The notes: generated from the sequence alone by a model not told the origin. Positions 17,802-27,776 are shown, numbered from the stretch's first letter. The stretch is 64,000 nt of DNA from JANJUO01 sp942492935 (GCA_942492935.1 OW818654.1:2790001-2854000); one strand, 5' to 3'. Program-made: numbers and translations.

Positions 17802-18299
17802 TTATAATTTATATATAAAAATAAATAAAAATGGAAATATTTCATACATAAAATACAAAAAATGCAATGTTATCAAAGAAAAAATACCTGCAATTACATC
17901 ATCTAATAAAATGTAAATTGCACCACTTTTTTGGTCTATTTTATTTATTGGGTATGGTTTGAAAATATCAAAGAACCTAAATAATACAAATGCTATTGTA
18001 ATCCAAATCAAATTATGTGGTATTGTAAAGCTTGAGATTGAAATCCACATACCTATTACTTCGTCTTGCACTATCCATTTAGGATCTTTCCCATATTTTT
18101 CTTTGAAACTATTTATAAATACGAAACTTACAAAAATATTTACAATTATCAATGGAAAAATTAACCACATAAGTAAATTCTCACTAATAAATAGTACTAT
18201 TAATGCAAATAAACTTCCAAAAGTACCAGGTGCAAATTTTATTTTGCCTAAACCAAAACAACTTAAATAAAATATTGAAAAATATTCGGATTTCTTCAT
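17802..18299 (-). CDS. pgpA: Phosphatidylglycerophosphatase A
   Basis: This small membrane phosphatase converts phosphatidylglycerol phosphate to phosphatidylglycerol. It has the N-terminal FGLGKIKFAPGTFGSL motif, a WIVQDEVIGMW segment and the downstream DVIAGI motif, within four membrane segments. I take the ATG at 18299, which overlaps the pgsA stop as TAATG; an ATG three codons upstream (18308) is the alternative. It follows pgsA directly, so the two consecutive steps of phosphatidylglycerol synthesis are translationally coupled. The 172 bp between this gene and HU hold only AT-rich sequence. Confidence 0.92.
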   Translation of the reverse strand: MKKSEYFSIFYLSCFGLGKIKFAPGTFGSLFALIVLFISENLLMWLIFPLIIVNIFVSFVFINSFKEKYGKDPKWIVQDEVIGMWISISSFTIPHNLIWITIAFVLFRFFDIFKPYPINKIDQKSGAIYILLDDVIAGIFSLITLHFLYFMYEIFPFLFIFIYKL

Positions 18300-18880
18300 T
18301 ATTTCCATATTTTTATTATTTTATTTTTTACTAAATATTCAATAAATGTCCATACTGTAAAGATAACAAGCAATAACATCATTATTTCTATATAGATATT
18401 ATACAACAATGAATGATATAGATTATAATCTAATCCAATATTCAAATTATAAATGAGAATTATAGTTAATATAAATCCTATAAATAACATCTGAAAAAAT
18501 GTTTTGTATTTAGCTGAATTTGATGTCATCATAGGTACATTTTGAGAATCAGTGTAGATTCTCAAAATTGTTGTACCAAAATCTCTAATTAATATTATTA
18601 GTACCATCCACAGTGGAATAATTTTTAAAATTACAAAAGCTATTAATGCCAAAGATGTTAATACTTTATCAGCTAATGGGTCAAGAAAACGTCCCAAAGT
18701 ACTCATTGCTTTGAATTTTCTGGCAAACCATCCGTCAAAATAATCTGTTAGTGCAGCTACCAAATATATTATGCAAGAAGCAATTATCAGGTCACTCGAA
18801 CCAGAAATCAACATATAGAAGAAAACTGGAGCAAGAATAACTCTTAATGTACTTAATATATTTGGTAGATGATAAATCAT
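18299..18880 (-). CDS. pgsA: CDP-diacylglycerol-glycerol-3-phosphate 3-phosphatidyltransferase
   Basis: This 193-residue integral membrane CDP-alcohol phosphotransferase carries the diagnostic pattern DG-x2-AR-x8-G-x3-D-x3-D, seen as DYFDGWFARKF followed by LGRFLDPLADK. Its N-terminus (MIYHLPNILSTLRVILAPVFF) is typical of PgsA and not of PssA. It makes phosphatidylglycerol phosphate, the substrate of PgpA encoded immediately downstream. Its ATG overlaps the tpiA stop by one base. Confidence 0.93.
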   Translation of the reverse strand: MIYHLPNILSTLRVILAPVFFYMLISGSSDLIIASCIIYLVAALTDYFDGWFARKFKAMSTLGRFLDPLADKVLTSLALIAFVILKIIPLWMVLIILIRDFGTTILRIYTDSQNVPMMTSNSAKYKTFFQMLFIGFILTIILIYNLNIGLDYNLYHSLLYNIYIEIMMLLLVIFTVWTFIEYLVKNKIIKIWK

Positions 18881-19653
18881 TATTCACTTCTTAATACTTT
18901 TTCAGCAGAATTAATTATCGAAACGAAACTTTCAGCTTTTAAAGATGCTCCACCAATTAATCCACCATTAATATCTGGTAAAGATAATAATTCTAACGCA
19001 TTTTTTTCGTTCATACTACCACCGTACAAAATCATACATTTAGCAGCATTTGAACCAAATTTTTCATTGAGATAATTACGTATATTAAAATGAGCTTCCT
19101 GAGCTTGTTCGGGTGTGGCTGTTACTCCTGTTCCGATTGCCCAAACTGGTTCATAAGCAATTACAACTTTTTGCCAATCTGTTTCAGCAATATCTTTTAA
19201 ACTGTTATCTAATTGATAAAATAATACATCATAAGTTTTTCCAGCATTTCTTTCTTCAAGTGTTTCACCTATACAAACAATAGGAATCAAACCATTTCTT
19301 AAGATGCTATGTGTTTTTTTATTGATAATTTCATCAGTTTCACCAAAAATTGTTCTCCTTTCGGAATGACCTGTTATGCAATACGTGCAGCCAACCGATT
19401 TCAGCATTTCTAAAGAAATTTCACCAGTAAATGCTCCTTTATCTTCGTACCAGCAATTTTGAGCACCAAGAACAATTGCAGTACCTTTTATTGCAACTGA
19501 ACAATTTCCTAAATTTGTAAAAGGAGGACAAATTAAAACATTACTTAGAAGTTCTTTATCTTCTAATGCTTTAGCAATACTAAGGCATAATTCTGTTGAT
19601 GAATTTAAGTTTGTATTCATCTTCCAATTGCCTGCTATTAATATTTTCTTCAT
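18880..19653 (-). CDS. tpiA: Triose-phosphate isomerase
   Basis: TpiA interconverts dihydroxyacetone phosphate and glyceraldehyde 3-phosphate. The 257 residues hold GNWKMN (catalytic Lys), CITGHSERR (catalytic His), VIAYEPVWAIGTG (catalytic Glu) and the phosphate-binding ILYGGSMNEKNA. The length is standard. The stop overlaps the pgsA start, so it sits in a run with lptC upstream (3-bp gap) and pgsA downstream. Confidence 0.97.
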   Translation of the reverse strand: MKKILIAGNWKMNTNLNSSTELCLSIAKALEDKELLSNVLICPPFTNLGNCSVAIKGTAIVLGAQNCWYEDKGAFTGEISLEMLKSVGCTYCITGHSERRTIFGETDEIINKKTHSILRNGLIPIVCIGETLEERNAGKTYDVLFYQLDNSLKDIAETDWQKVVIAYEPVWAIGTGVTATPEQAQEAHFNIRNYLNEKFGSNAAKCMILYGGSMNEKNALELLSLPDINGGLIGGASLKAESFVSIINSAEKVLRSE

Positions 19654-19656
19654 ATT

Positions 19657-20199
19657 TCACCTTGGTTGTTGTACACCACTAACTTTTAATATTTTATAAT
19701 GAGTAAGATTAGGGTCACTTTCGAAACCATAACCTTCAATAATTTCCATTGGAGTAGTAATTTTAACATAAGCAGTAGAATATAATTTTCTCGTTGAATT
19801 ATTCCATTCAAGTAAAGAAGTTTCTAATTTTGTTCTGGAGCTATCTGAAATTACAATTACATTTCCAGTAGCAAGCATATTTTTAGTGCGGTCATCAATT
19901 TTGGCAGAATCAGCCGTTAATAAACTTACTCTCTTTCCTGAATATTCAGACAAAAATTGCACTTCTAAGCCCCCATCAAGCAGTGTTTCAAATTTAGAAT
20001 TAAATATTCTTCCCCTATCGGCATTCAATATTGCTTTAGTAAAACTTGAATCAACAAAAGCAACTTCTACATTATAAGCAATTTGGTCAGGTGTAATATT
20101 TACATCAATAGAATCAGTTTTTTTGAATACCTTTTTTTTAGGGTCATCACATCCTATCAATAAAATAACTATTAAATTTATGTATATTAAAAATTTCAT
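19657..20199 (-). CDS. lptC: LptC-like LPS export protein
   Basis: This 180-residue protein carries a lipobox LIGC (Cys17), so it looks like a lipoprotein, whereas E. coli LptC is a single-pass protein. The periplasmic part matches the LptC/OstA fold by its content of short beta-strands: LLTADSAKIDDRTKNMLATGNVIVISDSSRTKLETSLLEW-like strands rich in D-R and T. LptC bridges the inner-membrane LptBFG complex and LptA during LPS transport. Location between kdsA (Kdo synthesis) and tpiA supports an LPS role. Its start overlaps the stop of the upstream DUF4412-like gene by 4 bp. Confidence 0.82.
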   Translation of the reverse strand: MKFLIYINLIVILLIGCDDPKKKVFKKTDSIDVNITPDQIAYNVEVAFVDSSFTKAILNADRGRIFNSKFETLLDGGLEVQFLSEYSGKRVSLLTADSAKIDDRTKNMLATGNVIVISDSSRTKLETSLLEWNNSTRKLYSTAYVKITTPMEIIEGYGFESDPNLTHYKILKVSGVQQPR

Positions 20200-20981
20200 T
20201 TACTAATCGGTGTATTTTGTTTTTTGTAATCTTTTGGTAATTTGAAAATTGCATCATCAAATTTCAAATTATCTACACTCTTTACCAAAGTCTGACCAAT
20301 CTTCTTATCATTAACATAAATAATTTGCTTTATTGGGTATCCTTCATATTCTTTTTTATCTAATTGATTAGACATAAACCCCATTTGTTTTTGTAAATCA
20401 CTTGCACCAATTTGATTAAACTTTGCAAATTCTTTTATAATAGCAAAATCAGCTTCAGTTAAACCAAAATCTTCATATTTTGCAGTCCATAATTCTTTTA
20501 CAAGTTGCTTCTTATGAGTTGCTTTATAATGCTTACAGTCCCATTTTTCAATTTTTACATTTTTTTTCGAGGCAGAATAATTCAATTTAAAATTATCTGG
20601 GTTAAGTGATTCTTTCTGCTTTTTCAATAAATCTTTATAATATGCTTGTTGTTCTTTGGGCATTTTATTTATTTCAGATTCAAGTTTTTTTAACTGCTCT
20701 TTCTTTTGCTTTGATTGCTCAATCATATCTGATTTAGAAATTGAAATATATGTTTTGGCTGAATGATTTACCATATACATAATTTCATTTTTCTTATCAA
20801 AAATTATTGATATTTTATTAGTACCTGCCGTTTCTTCAAGTTTCATCATGTTGTTATCAATAAATAAAATAGAATTTACGGTTTGTGAACCTGATTCCAT
20901 AGTTATTGTATTAACAGATGTTATTTTCACTCCTGAAAATAAATTTATTGTAAACAAGAGCAAAAAAATAATTTTTTTCAT
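20196..20981 (-). CDS. Secreted DUF4412-like protein
   Basis: This 261-residue protein has a signal peptide (about 1-17). Its features fit DUF4412: an early beta-rich part with NSILFIDNNMMKLEE and IIFDKKNEIMYMVNHSAKTYISI, a Lys/Glu-rich coiled-coil stretch (about residues 88-125), then VKIEKWDCKHYKA, KELWTAKYEDFG and a C-terminal YEGYPIKQIIYVND. The function of the family is not known; a periplasmic role is likely. It is coupled to kdsA (1-bp overlap at 20981) and lptC (4-bp overlap), so it may serve LPS or outer-membrane biogenesis, but that is inference from position only. Confidence 0.7.
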   Translation of the reverse strand: MKKIIFLLLFTINLFSGVKITSVNTITMESGSQTVNSILFIDNNMMKLEETAGTNKISIIFDKKNEIMYMVNHSAKTYISISKSDMIEQSKQKKEQLKKLESEINKMPKEQQAYYKDLLKKQKESLNPDNFKLNYSASKKNVKIEKWDCKHYKATHKKQLVKELWTAKYEDFGLTEADFAIIKEFAKFNQIGASDLQKQMGFMSNQLDKKEYEGYPIKQIIYVNDKKIGQTLVKSVDNLKFDDAIFKLPKDYKKQNTPISK

Positions 20982-21766
20982 TATAGCAAACCTTTAATTA
21001 AATCGTTAATTTTAAGTGTATTTTGTATAAAATTATCAGCATCTTTCAAATTTAATTGAGTTGCCGAATCACTCATCGCATTAGACGGGTCTGGATGTGT
21101 TTCAAAAAAAATACCATCAATACCAGTTGCAACTGCAGCTCTTGCTAATGCTGGAATTAATTCTCTATATCCTCCTGATTGTTCATTCAAACTTGGCTGT
21201 TGGAGTGAGTGGGTTGCATCATAAATCACAGGGTATCCATATTCACGCATTCTTACCAAAGATCTAAAATCAACTACTAAATCGTGATAACCAAAAAAAG
21301 TGCCTCGTTCTGTGAGCATAATATTGTCATTACCAGAATCACTTACTTTTTTTGCTGCTTTTTGCATATCAGCTGGTGCCATAAACTGAGCTTTCTTGAT
21401 ATTAACTAATTTCCCCGTTTGTGCTGCTGCAACAAGCAATTCTGTTTGTCTGCTTAAAAAAGCTGGTATTTGCAAAGCATCTACAAAATTTGCCGCTAAA
21501 GCTGCTTCTGTAGGGCTATGTATATCAGTTAATACTTTAACATTATATTCTTTTTTAATTTCACTAAGCCATTCAAGAGCTTTTACATCACCAACACCTT
21601 GAAAAGCATTGAAACTTGAACGGTTTGCCTTTTTGTATGACGATTTAAAATAAAAATCAACATTTTTTTTGTCAATTAATGATTTTAGAAGATTTTCACA
21701 AGTTATTTTAAGTAATTCTTTGGATTCAATTACACAAGGACCTGCTATTATTATAAATTTATTCAT
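20981..21766 (-). CDS. kdsA: 3-deoxy-8-phosphooctulonate synthase
   Basis: KdsA condenses phosphoenolpyruvate with arabinose 5-phosphate to make Kdo 8-phosphate for LPS. The 261-residue protein shows the opening IIAGPCVIES, FKSSYKKANRSS, LTDIHSPTEA, LQIPAFLSRQTELL and DATHSLQQPS. The metal-type signature Cys in GPCVIES suggests a metal-dependent form, though this is not certain by eye. It leads the four-gene series kdsA-DUF4412-lptC-tpiA. Confidence 0.95.
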   Translation of the reverse strand: MNKFIIIAGPCVIESKELLKITCENLLKSLIDKKNVDFYFKSSYKKANRSSFNAFQGVGDVKALEWLSEIKKEYNVKVLTDIHSPTEAALAANFVDALQIPAFLSRQTELLVAAAQTGKLVNIKKAQFMAPADMQKAAKKVSDSGNDNIMLTERGTFFGYHDLVVDFRSLVRMREYGYPVIYDATHSLQQPSLNEQSGGYRELIPALARAAVATGIDGIFFETHPDPSNAMSDSATQLNLKDADNFIQNTLKINDLIKGLL

Positions 21767-21946
21767 ATTCTATATTTAAAAATTGTTAAATTTCTACATA
21801 ATTCCACTAAAAATGCCATTGCATTTTTTCATCAAAGCAAATTTATAAATAATTTTGACTTATAACAAAAAAAATATCATAAATACTGATAATAACTAAA
21901 TAAATTGACATTTTTGAAAAAGTTTTAGTTACAGTTAAGGGAAATA

Positions 21947-24900
21947 TTACAACATTTTCAATAAATCTACCGCTTCGATAAAAAAACAGTTGTTTTTTAT
22001 GTAAGTAATCAATTCTTTATAAATTATTGAATTTAGCAGTATTTTTTCATTTCCTAATATGAACAAATACTTTTTTGCTCGTGTGATGGCAACATTCAAC
22101 TTTCTATCAACAAACTGATTGTCTATTTCAATAACAGAAGACATATTATTTAGCATATATTTATTATTTGCACAAACTGAATATAAAATTATATCTCTTT
22201 CTGAACCTTGAAATCTTTCAATTGTATCGACAATGATTGATTTTTGCAAATTAGCAGGCAATCTTTTAGAAATTTCTGCACACTGTGCCCTGAAAGGTGA
22301 AGCAATTCCTATTGAATCTGCTGAAAAATTATTTCCAAAAAGCATACTTAGTTTTGCGGCTAAAATAGCGGTTAATTCCGCTTCTTTAAAATTGACTTTA
22401 TGCTGTTTTTCAGCCGAAGTATTAATAAATATAATTCTTGAATTTGATAGCACTGAATCAATTGCATAATCATTATTTAAACTAAAACAATCAAATTTTG
22501 ATAAATCATCATCTAATAATTCTAATTTATGATTATAGAAAAGGTGGTTTACCAAACCCTGAATATCTTTATGCATTCTCGCTTGTTTGTTTAATAAACC
22601 AACAAAATCAGTCCAGCCATTTTTATTGCAAATTCTTATCAATCTTTCAAATAATGACATTCCCAGATTCTTACATTCGATATTATGGAGAATATTAGAA
22701 TCAGTTTGAAGTAAATTTGGTCGTTGAGTTACAACAGCTGGTAATTGCTTTTCATCACCAATCATTATAAACTTATCTACTTTTGATAAAATACCAATAA
22801 TTTGCGGTTCAAGAATTTGAGATGCTTCATCTATTATAGCTAAATCAAAATCTTTCAATTCAAATATTTCGCTATTTGATAAAGCCGAATAAACTGTGGA
22901 CACAATAAATCTGGTATTTTGTATCAGTTCACCAAGATTTTTTAAAGGTAAATTTTGAGCTAAATGAGCAATTAAATTACTTGTATCATCTGTTGCTTCC
23001 TTAGTTCCAAGTCTTAAAAATTGGCAACTCTCCCCTATTGTACTTATACTTTTACAAATTTCATCAACAGCACGATTTGTATATGCTAATATCAAAACTG
23101 TATTTGTAGTATTTTCAGCTAAATATTTTACCAAATATTTTAAAATGTATGAAGTTTTCCCAGTTCCAGGAGGACCTTGAATCAAATAATAATTAGCTGC
23201 ATTTATTGCTTTACTGATAATTTCATTTCTATATGTACCAAGTTCATCATAAATAGTTAAAATCGTATCATTATATGTTGGTTGTGTTAATCCAAAAAGC
23301 ATTTGTTTTTTGACTAAATCTGTTGAGAGAAATTCAAAAACAGAACCAAATAGTCTTTTTGTATTTGTGTCCATTTGGTCATATTCTACTATCCAATTAC
23401 TTTCAATATCAAAAATTTCAATATTGAATAATTTATTTCTAATACTTATTAGAATAGAACCATTTTCAAAACTTCTAATTACGCATTTTATTAATTGCCT
23501 TTTTGTAGGATTGAAATCTTTATCATCGGGATACAAAATTACTAAATCACCTTTCCTCAAAGTAGTTGTATCCAAACCTTCATTTAGCCATTTGAATTTA
23601 AGGTGTAGATTACCAAAATCAGAATCTTCTCTGATTAATTGTAAATTTCTTAAAATTGAAATTGATTCTTCTTTCTCTTCTTGAGTTAAAGACCAATACG
23701 AAGTTGAATTTCCTCGTGAAGAAATTTCATCACTTATATCGAATTTCTCAGCTAATAATTCCCGCAAAATAAATTTGTAGTAAACAGTAAAATACTCATA
23801 TTCCAATTCAGTAAAATTCGTATAAACTTTGCTGAATTCTACTAAGTCTTTTTGTAGAAAAGCACTTTTAACTCCAAATTCTTCATTGTTGAAAAGTTTA
23901 AATATACCAAATTTTCCGCTTTCTAATTTTTTTTCTTCAGCTATAATTCTGTTTCTGGTTTGAATGAATAATTGTTTGTTTCTATTAATATTGGGAGTAT
24001 TTCTTAATTGCATAAATTCTGCTTTTGAATACAGAATCATCGAACTTCCTCTTCTGTTGTCAAAAGCAGAATCAAGTAGTAAATTATAACCGGTTGTTTG
24101 CATTAAATGATTAACCCAAACTCCTGTTGGAATATAATTACCGTCTTCAGTTTGAAAACCAAAATTAACCGAGGGAGGATTTCCAGATTTTAATTCTACA
24201 ATATCCTTCAAAAAATGGTCTTCTTTATATTCCAGAAGTAAATCTAATCTTCCTTGAAGACCATAAAGCGGTGAAATAAAACTCGGCTCAATCGAATAAT
24301 AGTCCGCTTTAATTTCATTTAAAACTTGTTTTAATGTTTCAAATTGAATTTCAAGAGTATTTCTTATTATTTTAGCAACATCATTATCATTTTTCTTCAA
24401 AACAAATAGTTGAAGAGGTTTTTGAATCAATGCTGTTTTAAAAGCATCTGCAAAGCTTATTTCATTATTTCTTACTAATTCATCAAATAAGCAATTTACT
24501 AAATTTCCCAATACCATTGCAAAACTTGTTTTCTTTTCAGAGAATTTCTTAAGAAAAAAGAGTTTGTAATTGCTAATATTTTCAGAAAAACACTCTGCAA
24601 TTTCAGTAATATCAAGTAAATAATCAGGTTCAAGAATTATTAGAGAATCAATTGAAGTAAAATAATCGTTTTCTTTTTTTAATTTTATATTTAACAAATT
24701 TAGAATACAACCTTTCCAAACAAATTTGTGTATTTCAGCAAACGAGCCATAAATATGTAGTTTAATTTCTCCAATTTCATCATTGTAACAAATTAATTCA
24801 GAACTTAGAATTTTTCCTTTGTCAATAATTCTATTACCTTTATCAACTACTGCAACTCTTAAAAACTCAATATCTGACATTTTGGATTTGAATTTCTTAT

Positions 24901-25309
24901 TGTCAAAATTAATTACATCAACTTTTTCAATCAATTCAGCAATTATATAGTCAGGAGATTCATCAGAAAAGAAATTAATCAAATCTAATGCAGTATGATA
25001 TGAATAGGAAATATACTCGCTATTAATTTCAAAAGTTTTATTGTGTCTTAACTTATATTCAATTTTTTTTACTAAATTAATTTTTTTTATTAATTCTTCA
25101 GGTATTTCATATTTAGAATTGACAAAAAAGCTGATATTGCTAAATGACAGAAATATTTGCTTTTCATTTTGAGATATGAGTTTATAAACAGATTTAATAA
25201 TCGAGTAAAATTTATAGAATTTTTGTTTGTCGGTTAATTTATCATTTAAAAATGATTCCGATAATAACTGATAAAAACTCTCTGCATCAATTTGCTTAAG
25301 AATTTTCAT
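21947..25309 (-). CDS. Dna2-like nuclease-helicase (PD-(D/E)XK plus superfamily 1 helicase)
   Basis: This 1120-residue protein combines two activities. An N-terminal Cas4/Dna2-type nuclease core has GRLDLLLE (about residue 351), DIVELKSG (about 370) and HLMQTTGYNLLL, i.e. the D...ExK and Q-x-x-x-Y motifs. A C-terminal UPF1/Dna2-type superfamily 1B helicase has QGPPGTGKTSYI (Walker A, about 710), LAIIDEASQ (about 820), IGDEKQLPAVV, GSERDIILYS and LNVAITRAKKYLFI. The Dna2 iron-sulfur cluster needs three Cys after the nuclease core, and none is present there, so this form probably lacks it. It is translationally coupled to recJ (14-bp overlap), which supports a DNA repair role. Eukaryotic Dna2 processes Okazaki flaps and resects breaks; the bacterial substrate is unknown. 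Confidence 0.85.
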   Translation of the reverse strand: MKILKQIDAESFYQLLSESFLNDKLTDKQKFYKFYSIIKSVYKLISQNEKQIFLSFSNISFFVNSKYEIPEELIKKINLVKKIEYKLRHNKTFEINSEYISYSYHTALDLINFFSDESPDYIIAELIEKVDVINFDNKKFKSKMSDIEFLRVAVVDKGNRIIDKGKILSSELICYNDEIGEIKLHIYGSFAEIHKFVWKGCILNLLNIKLKKENDYFTSIDSLIILEPDYLLDITEIAECFSENISNYKLFFLKKFSEKKTSFAMVLGNLVNCLFDELVRNNEISFADAFKTALIQKPLQLFVLKKNDNDVAKIIRNTLEIQFETLKQVLNEIKADYYSIEPSFISPLYGLQGRLDLLLEYKEDHFLKDIVELKSGNPPSVNFGFQTEDGNYIPTGVWVNHLMQTTGYNLLLDSAFDNRRGSSMILYSKAEFMQLRNTPNINRNKQLFIQTRNRIIAEEKKLESGKFGIFKLFNNEEFGVKSAFLQKDLVEFSKVYTNFTELEYEYFTVYYKFILRELLAEKFDISDEISSRGNSTSYWSLTQEEKEESISILRNLQLIREDSDFGNLHLKFKWLNEGLDTTTLRKGDLVILYPDDKDFNPTKRQLIKCVIRSFENGSILISIRNKLFNIEIFDIESNWIVEYDQMDTNTKRLFGSVFEFLSTDLVKKQMLFGLTQPTYNDTILTIYDELGTYRNEIISKAINAANYYLIQGPPGTGKTSYILKYLVKYLAENTTNTVLILAYTNRAVDEICKSISTIGESCQFLRLGTKEATDDTSNLIAHLAQNLPLKNLGELIQNTRFIVSTVYSALSNSEIFELKDFDLAIIDEASQILEPQIIGILSKVDKFIMIGDEKQLPAVVTQRPNLLQTDSNILHNIECKNLGMSLFERLIRICNKNGWTDFVGLLNKQARMHKDIQGLVNHLFYNHKLELLDDDLSKFDCFSLNNDYAIDSVLSNSRIIFINTSAEKQHKVNFKEAELTAILAAKLSMLFGNNFSADSIGIASPFRAQCAEISKRLPANLQKSIIVDTIERFQGSERDIILYSVCANNKYMLNNMSSVIEIDNQFVDRKLNVAITRAKKYLFILGNEKILLNSIIYKELITYIKNNCFFIEAVDLLKML

Positions 25310-27026
25310 CCGGTCTAATATCCTTAATGGTTATTTGAGGAGATTTCTGCCCATTATAACTTGATGCTTCAAGATTAAAAACAATAGAAAACTTCTTCCC
25401 ATTGGTACAAAGATGAATCTTTTGTGCAAGATTTATTCCAATAGCATCTATAACAAAATTGTTTTGAATTGCCCTGAATCTAATGTTATTATTACCTATA
25501 ATTTTTATACCATTTTGCGATTGAACACCCTTAGCATAAAACATTGGTTTGTGATTAGCAAAACCAAATGGAGCAAACTTATTTAAAGTAGCAAAAAAAT
25601 GAGGTGAAAGTTCATTAAATTGCAATTCAGCATCAATGTTGATTTCAGGAATAAGCATATCTTGAGAGATATGTTCTTTAGCAAGTGTATCAAATCTTTC
25701 TCTGAATTCTTCAATCTTATCAACTCTCAAAGATAATCCAGCTGCATGCTTATGTCCTCCATATTCGAGTAACAAATCATCGCACTGTTTTAAAGCAGAA
25801 TGAACATCAAATTCATTAATACTTCTTGCAGAACCTTTTGCATGCCCGTCAATATTGGTAAGTAATACAGATGGCAAATTAAATTTATCAACTAACCTTG
25901 AAGCAACTATTCCTATTACTCCAGCGTGCCATTTTTCACCATATATAACTAAAGAGCGTCTAAATGTTTCCTTTAAATAATTTTCAGCAATTGGGATTGC
26001 TTCTTCAAATGTTTTAAGGTCAAACAATCTACGTTTTCTATTTTCATCTTCTAAAACTTGAGCTATTCTAAATGCAGCATTTTCATCTGTTTGCATCATC
26101 ATCTCAACAGAACGTCTTGCATCACCAAGCCGACCAGCAGCATTAATTAATGGAGCAATTGCATAAACAATATTTGGTGCTGTAATTAATCCTTGTTTCA
26201 ATCCAGTACAGTGAATTAAACCTTTAAGTCCAGCTCTTGGGTTAGAATTAAGTAATTTAAGTCCATAATGAACTAATGCTCTATTTTCATCAATTAGTGG
26301 AACCATATCAGCAGCAGAAGCTAAAGCGACATAATCAAGATATTCAAATGCCTTGTCTTCTATATTCAATCTTCTTGCAATTGCTTGAATAAATTTAAAA
26401 GCTACACCGCATGCAGCAAGACTTTTAAAAGGATATTTACAACCTGGTTTTAGAGGGTCTAAAATTGCATAAGAAATTGGTAGTGATGGTCCTGGCTCAT
26501 GATGGTCGCAAATAATATTATCAAAACCCAATTTTGCGGAATAAGATAGTTGCTCATAAGAAGTAATTCCCACATCAACTGTAAGCATTACTGTAGCACC
26601 TCTTTCTTTAGCTAAATCTATACTTTTTCTTGAAAGACCATATCCATCTTCAAATCTATCTGGAATGTAATAATCAACCCTTCCGCCAATTTCTTTTATA
26701 AATTGACATACCATTGATGTACTTGCTGTACCGTCAACATCATAGTCCCCGTGTACCCAAATTAATTCTTGATTTTCAATGGCATCAAGAATTCTTCCAA
26801 CTGCTTTCTCCATATCATCAAAGAGAAATGGATCATAAATATTTTCATAAGATGGCTTAAAAAACTTATCAGCTTCTTCAGGGTTCTTGAGTTTTCTGGA
26901 AACAAGAACAACAGCCAAACTTTTGGGTATTTTTAACTCTCTAATTAAGTTCTGTACAGTTTCAACATCATATTCACTAAAAAATTTCCACCTATAATTC
27001 AATATAAAGCCATAATTAATTTCCAA
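25296..27026 (-). CDS. recJ: Single-stranded-DNA-specific exonuclease RecJ
   Basis: RecJ digests single-stranded DNA 5' to 3' in recombination and mismatch repair. The 576-residue protein has the DHH-family motifs VHGDYDVDGTAS, MLTVDVGITS and IICDHHEPG, then the DHHA1 region (VIGIVASRLVDKFNLP, HAKGSARSI, YGGHKHAAGLSL) and an OB-fold tail. The length is normal. Its last codons overlap the start of the Dna2-like gene, so the two nucleases should be co-expressed. Confidence 0.95.
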   Translation of the reverse strand: MEINYGFILNYRWKFFSEYDVETVQNLIRELKIPKSLAVVLVSRKLKNPEEADKFFKPSYENIYDPFLFDDMEKAVGRILDAIENQELIWVHGDYDVDGTASTSMVCQFIKEIGGRVDYYIPDRFEDGYGLSRKSIDLAKERGATVMLTVDVGITSYEQLSYSAKLGFDNIICDHHEPGPSLPISYAILDPLKPGCKYPFKSLAACGVAFKFIQAIARRLNIEDKAFEYLDYVALASAADMVPLIDENRALVHYGLKLLNSNPRAGLKGLIHCTGLKQGLITAPNIVYAIAPLINAAGRLGDARRSVEMMMQTDENAAFRIAQVLEDENRKRRLFDLKTFEEAIPIAENYLKETFRRSLVIYGEKWHAGVIGIVASRLVDKFNLPSVLLTNIDGHAKGSARSINEFDVHSALKQCDDLLLEYGGHKHAAGLSLRVDKIEEFRERFDTLAKEHISQDMLIPEINIDAELQFNELSPHFFATLNKFAPFGFANHKPMFYAKGVQSQNGIKIIGNNNIRFRAIQNNFVIDAIGINLAQKIHLCTNGKKFSIVFNLEASSYNGQKSPQITIKDIRPDENS

Positions 27027-27419
27027 CTATTACAAAGTTAGCATTTTTTTTTGTATAAAACAAGAAAAAGTGTGTAAATATTTTCACAGTTTTTACTTTT
27101 TTTTAAAGCATAATTGGAAAATAAATAATTTTTAATCAATTTATTCTGTAACATTATTGATTTTAATGCGTTACGAAAGATTTTTTTAATTTTTTATCAT
27201 TTTCAAAAAATGATATTAAATTTTTTTATTACAAATCCATTTTCTAATAATGAAATTTTTTCATCTGATATGGCTAATTTGTACTGTCAACTTATTACAG
27301 AAAAAATATATAAAAAAAACTACATTGCTGATTGGCAATATAAAATTATTGTTTAATTGATTCGTTTATATTAACGATTTTGTGAAAATTATTATATTTT
27401 AATTTTGGAGAAATTTGTA
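27027..27419. other. Divergent intergenic region between recJ and the FmdB gene
   Basis: These 393 bp are AT-rich with no coding potential seen. The only structure is an 8-bp AT hairpin at 27196-27214 (ATCATTTT, loop CAA). It has T runs nearby but is too weak to call a terminator. Promoters for both divergent genes must be here. Confidence 0.35.
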
Positions 27420-27710
27420 ATGCCAACTTATGATTACAAATGCACAACTTGTGGAAAAGATTTTGAATATCAACAAAAAATGTCAGAAAGCCCCTTGGAG
27501 AAATGTCCTATAGAACTATGTCAAAACGAACACAAAGGAGAGGGCGATGTAGTAAGAGTATTCAGTAAAAATGTTGGGTTAGTTTTTAAAGGGAGCGGAT
27601 TTTATCTGACTGATTATACTAATAAAAGTAAATCTGATCCTGTTGCTTCTACATCAAATACTTCATGTGCTTGTTCGAATGGTAGTTGCCAGACAAAAGC
27701 AAGTGCTTAG
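27420..27710 (+). CDS. FmdB-family zinc ribbon protein
   Basis: From the ATG at 27420 the product has 96 residues, MPTYDYKCTTCGKDFEYQQ. The N-terminal zinc ribbon has CTTCG and then a CP...C pair; FmdB regulators usually have CxxC twice, and here the second half reads CPIELCQ. It continues with FSKNVGLVFKGSGFYLTDY, a family hallmark, and a Ser/Cys-rich tail, CACSNGSCQTKASA. The GGAG at 27407-27410 sits 9 bp before the ATG, which decides the start over the upstream TTG. Function in this lineage is unknown. It is monocistronic, with a terminator at 27749. Confidence 0.9.
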   Translation: MPTYDYKCTTCGKDFEYQQKMSESPLEKCPIELCQNEHKGEGDVVRVFSKNVGLVFKGSGFYLTDYTNKSKSDPVASTSNTSCACSNGSCQTKASA

Positions 27711-27748
27711 TTTAAATATTGTTTTTTCTTTAATTGAAGATGCAAATT

Positions 27749-27776
27749 TCCTCGATTAAATCGAGGATTTTTTTTA
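27749..27776 (+). terminator. Intrinsic terminator after the FmdB gene
   Basis: A TCCTCGAT/ATCGAGGA stem with a 3-nt loop is followed by a run of T. It lies 39 bp past the stop codon. Confidence 0.88.
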
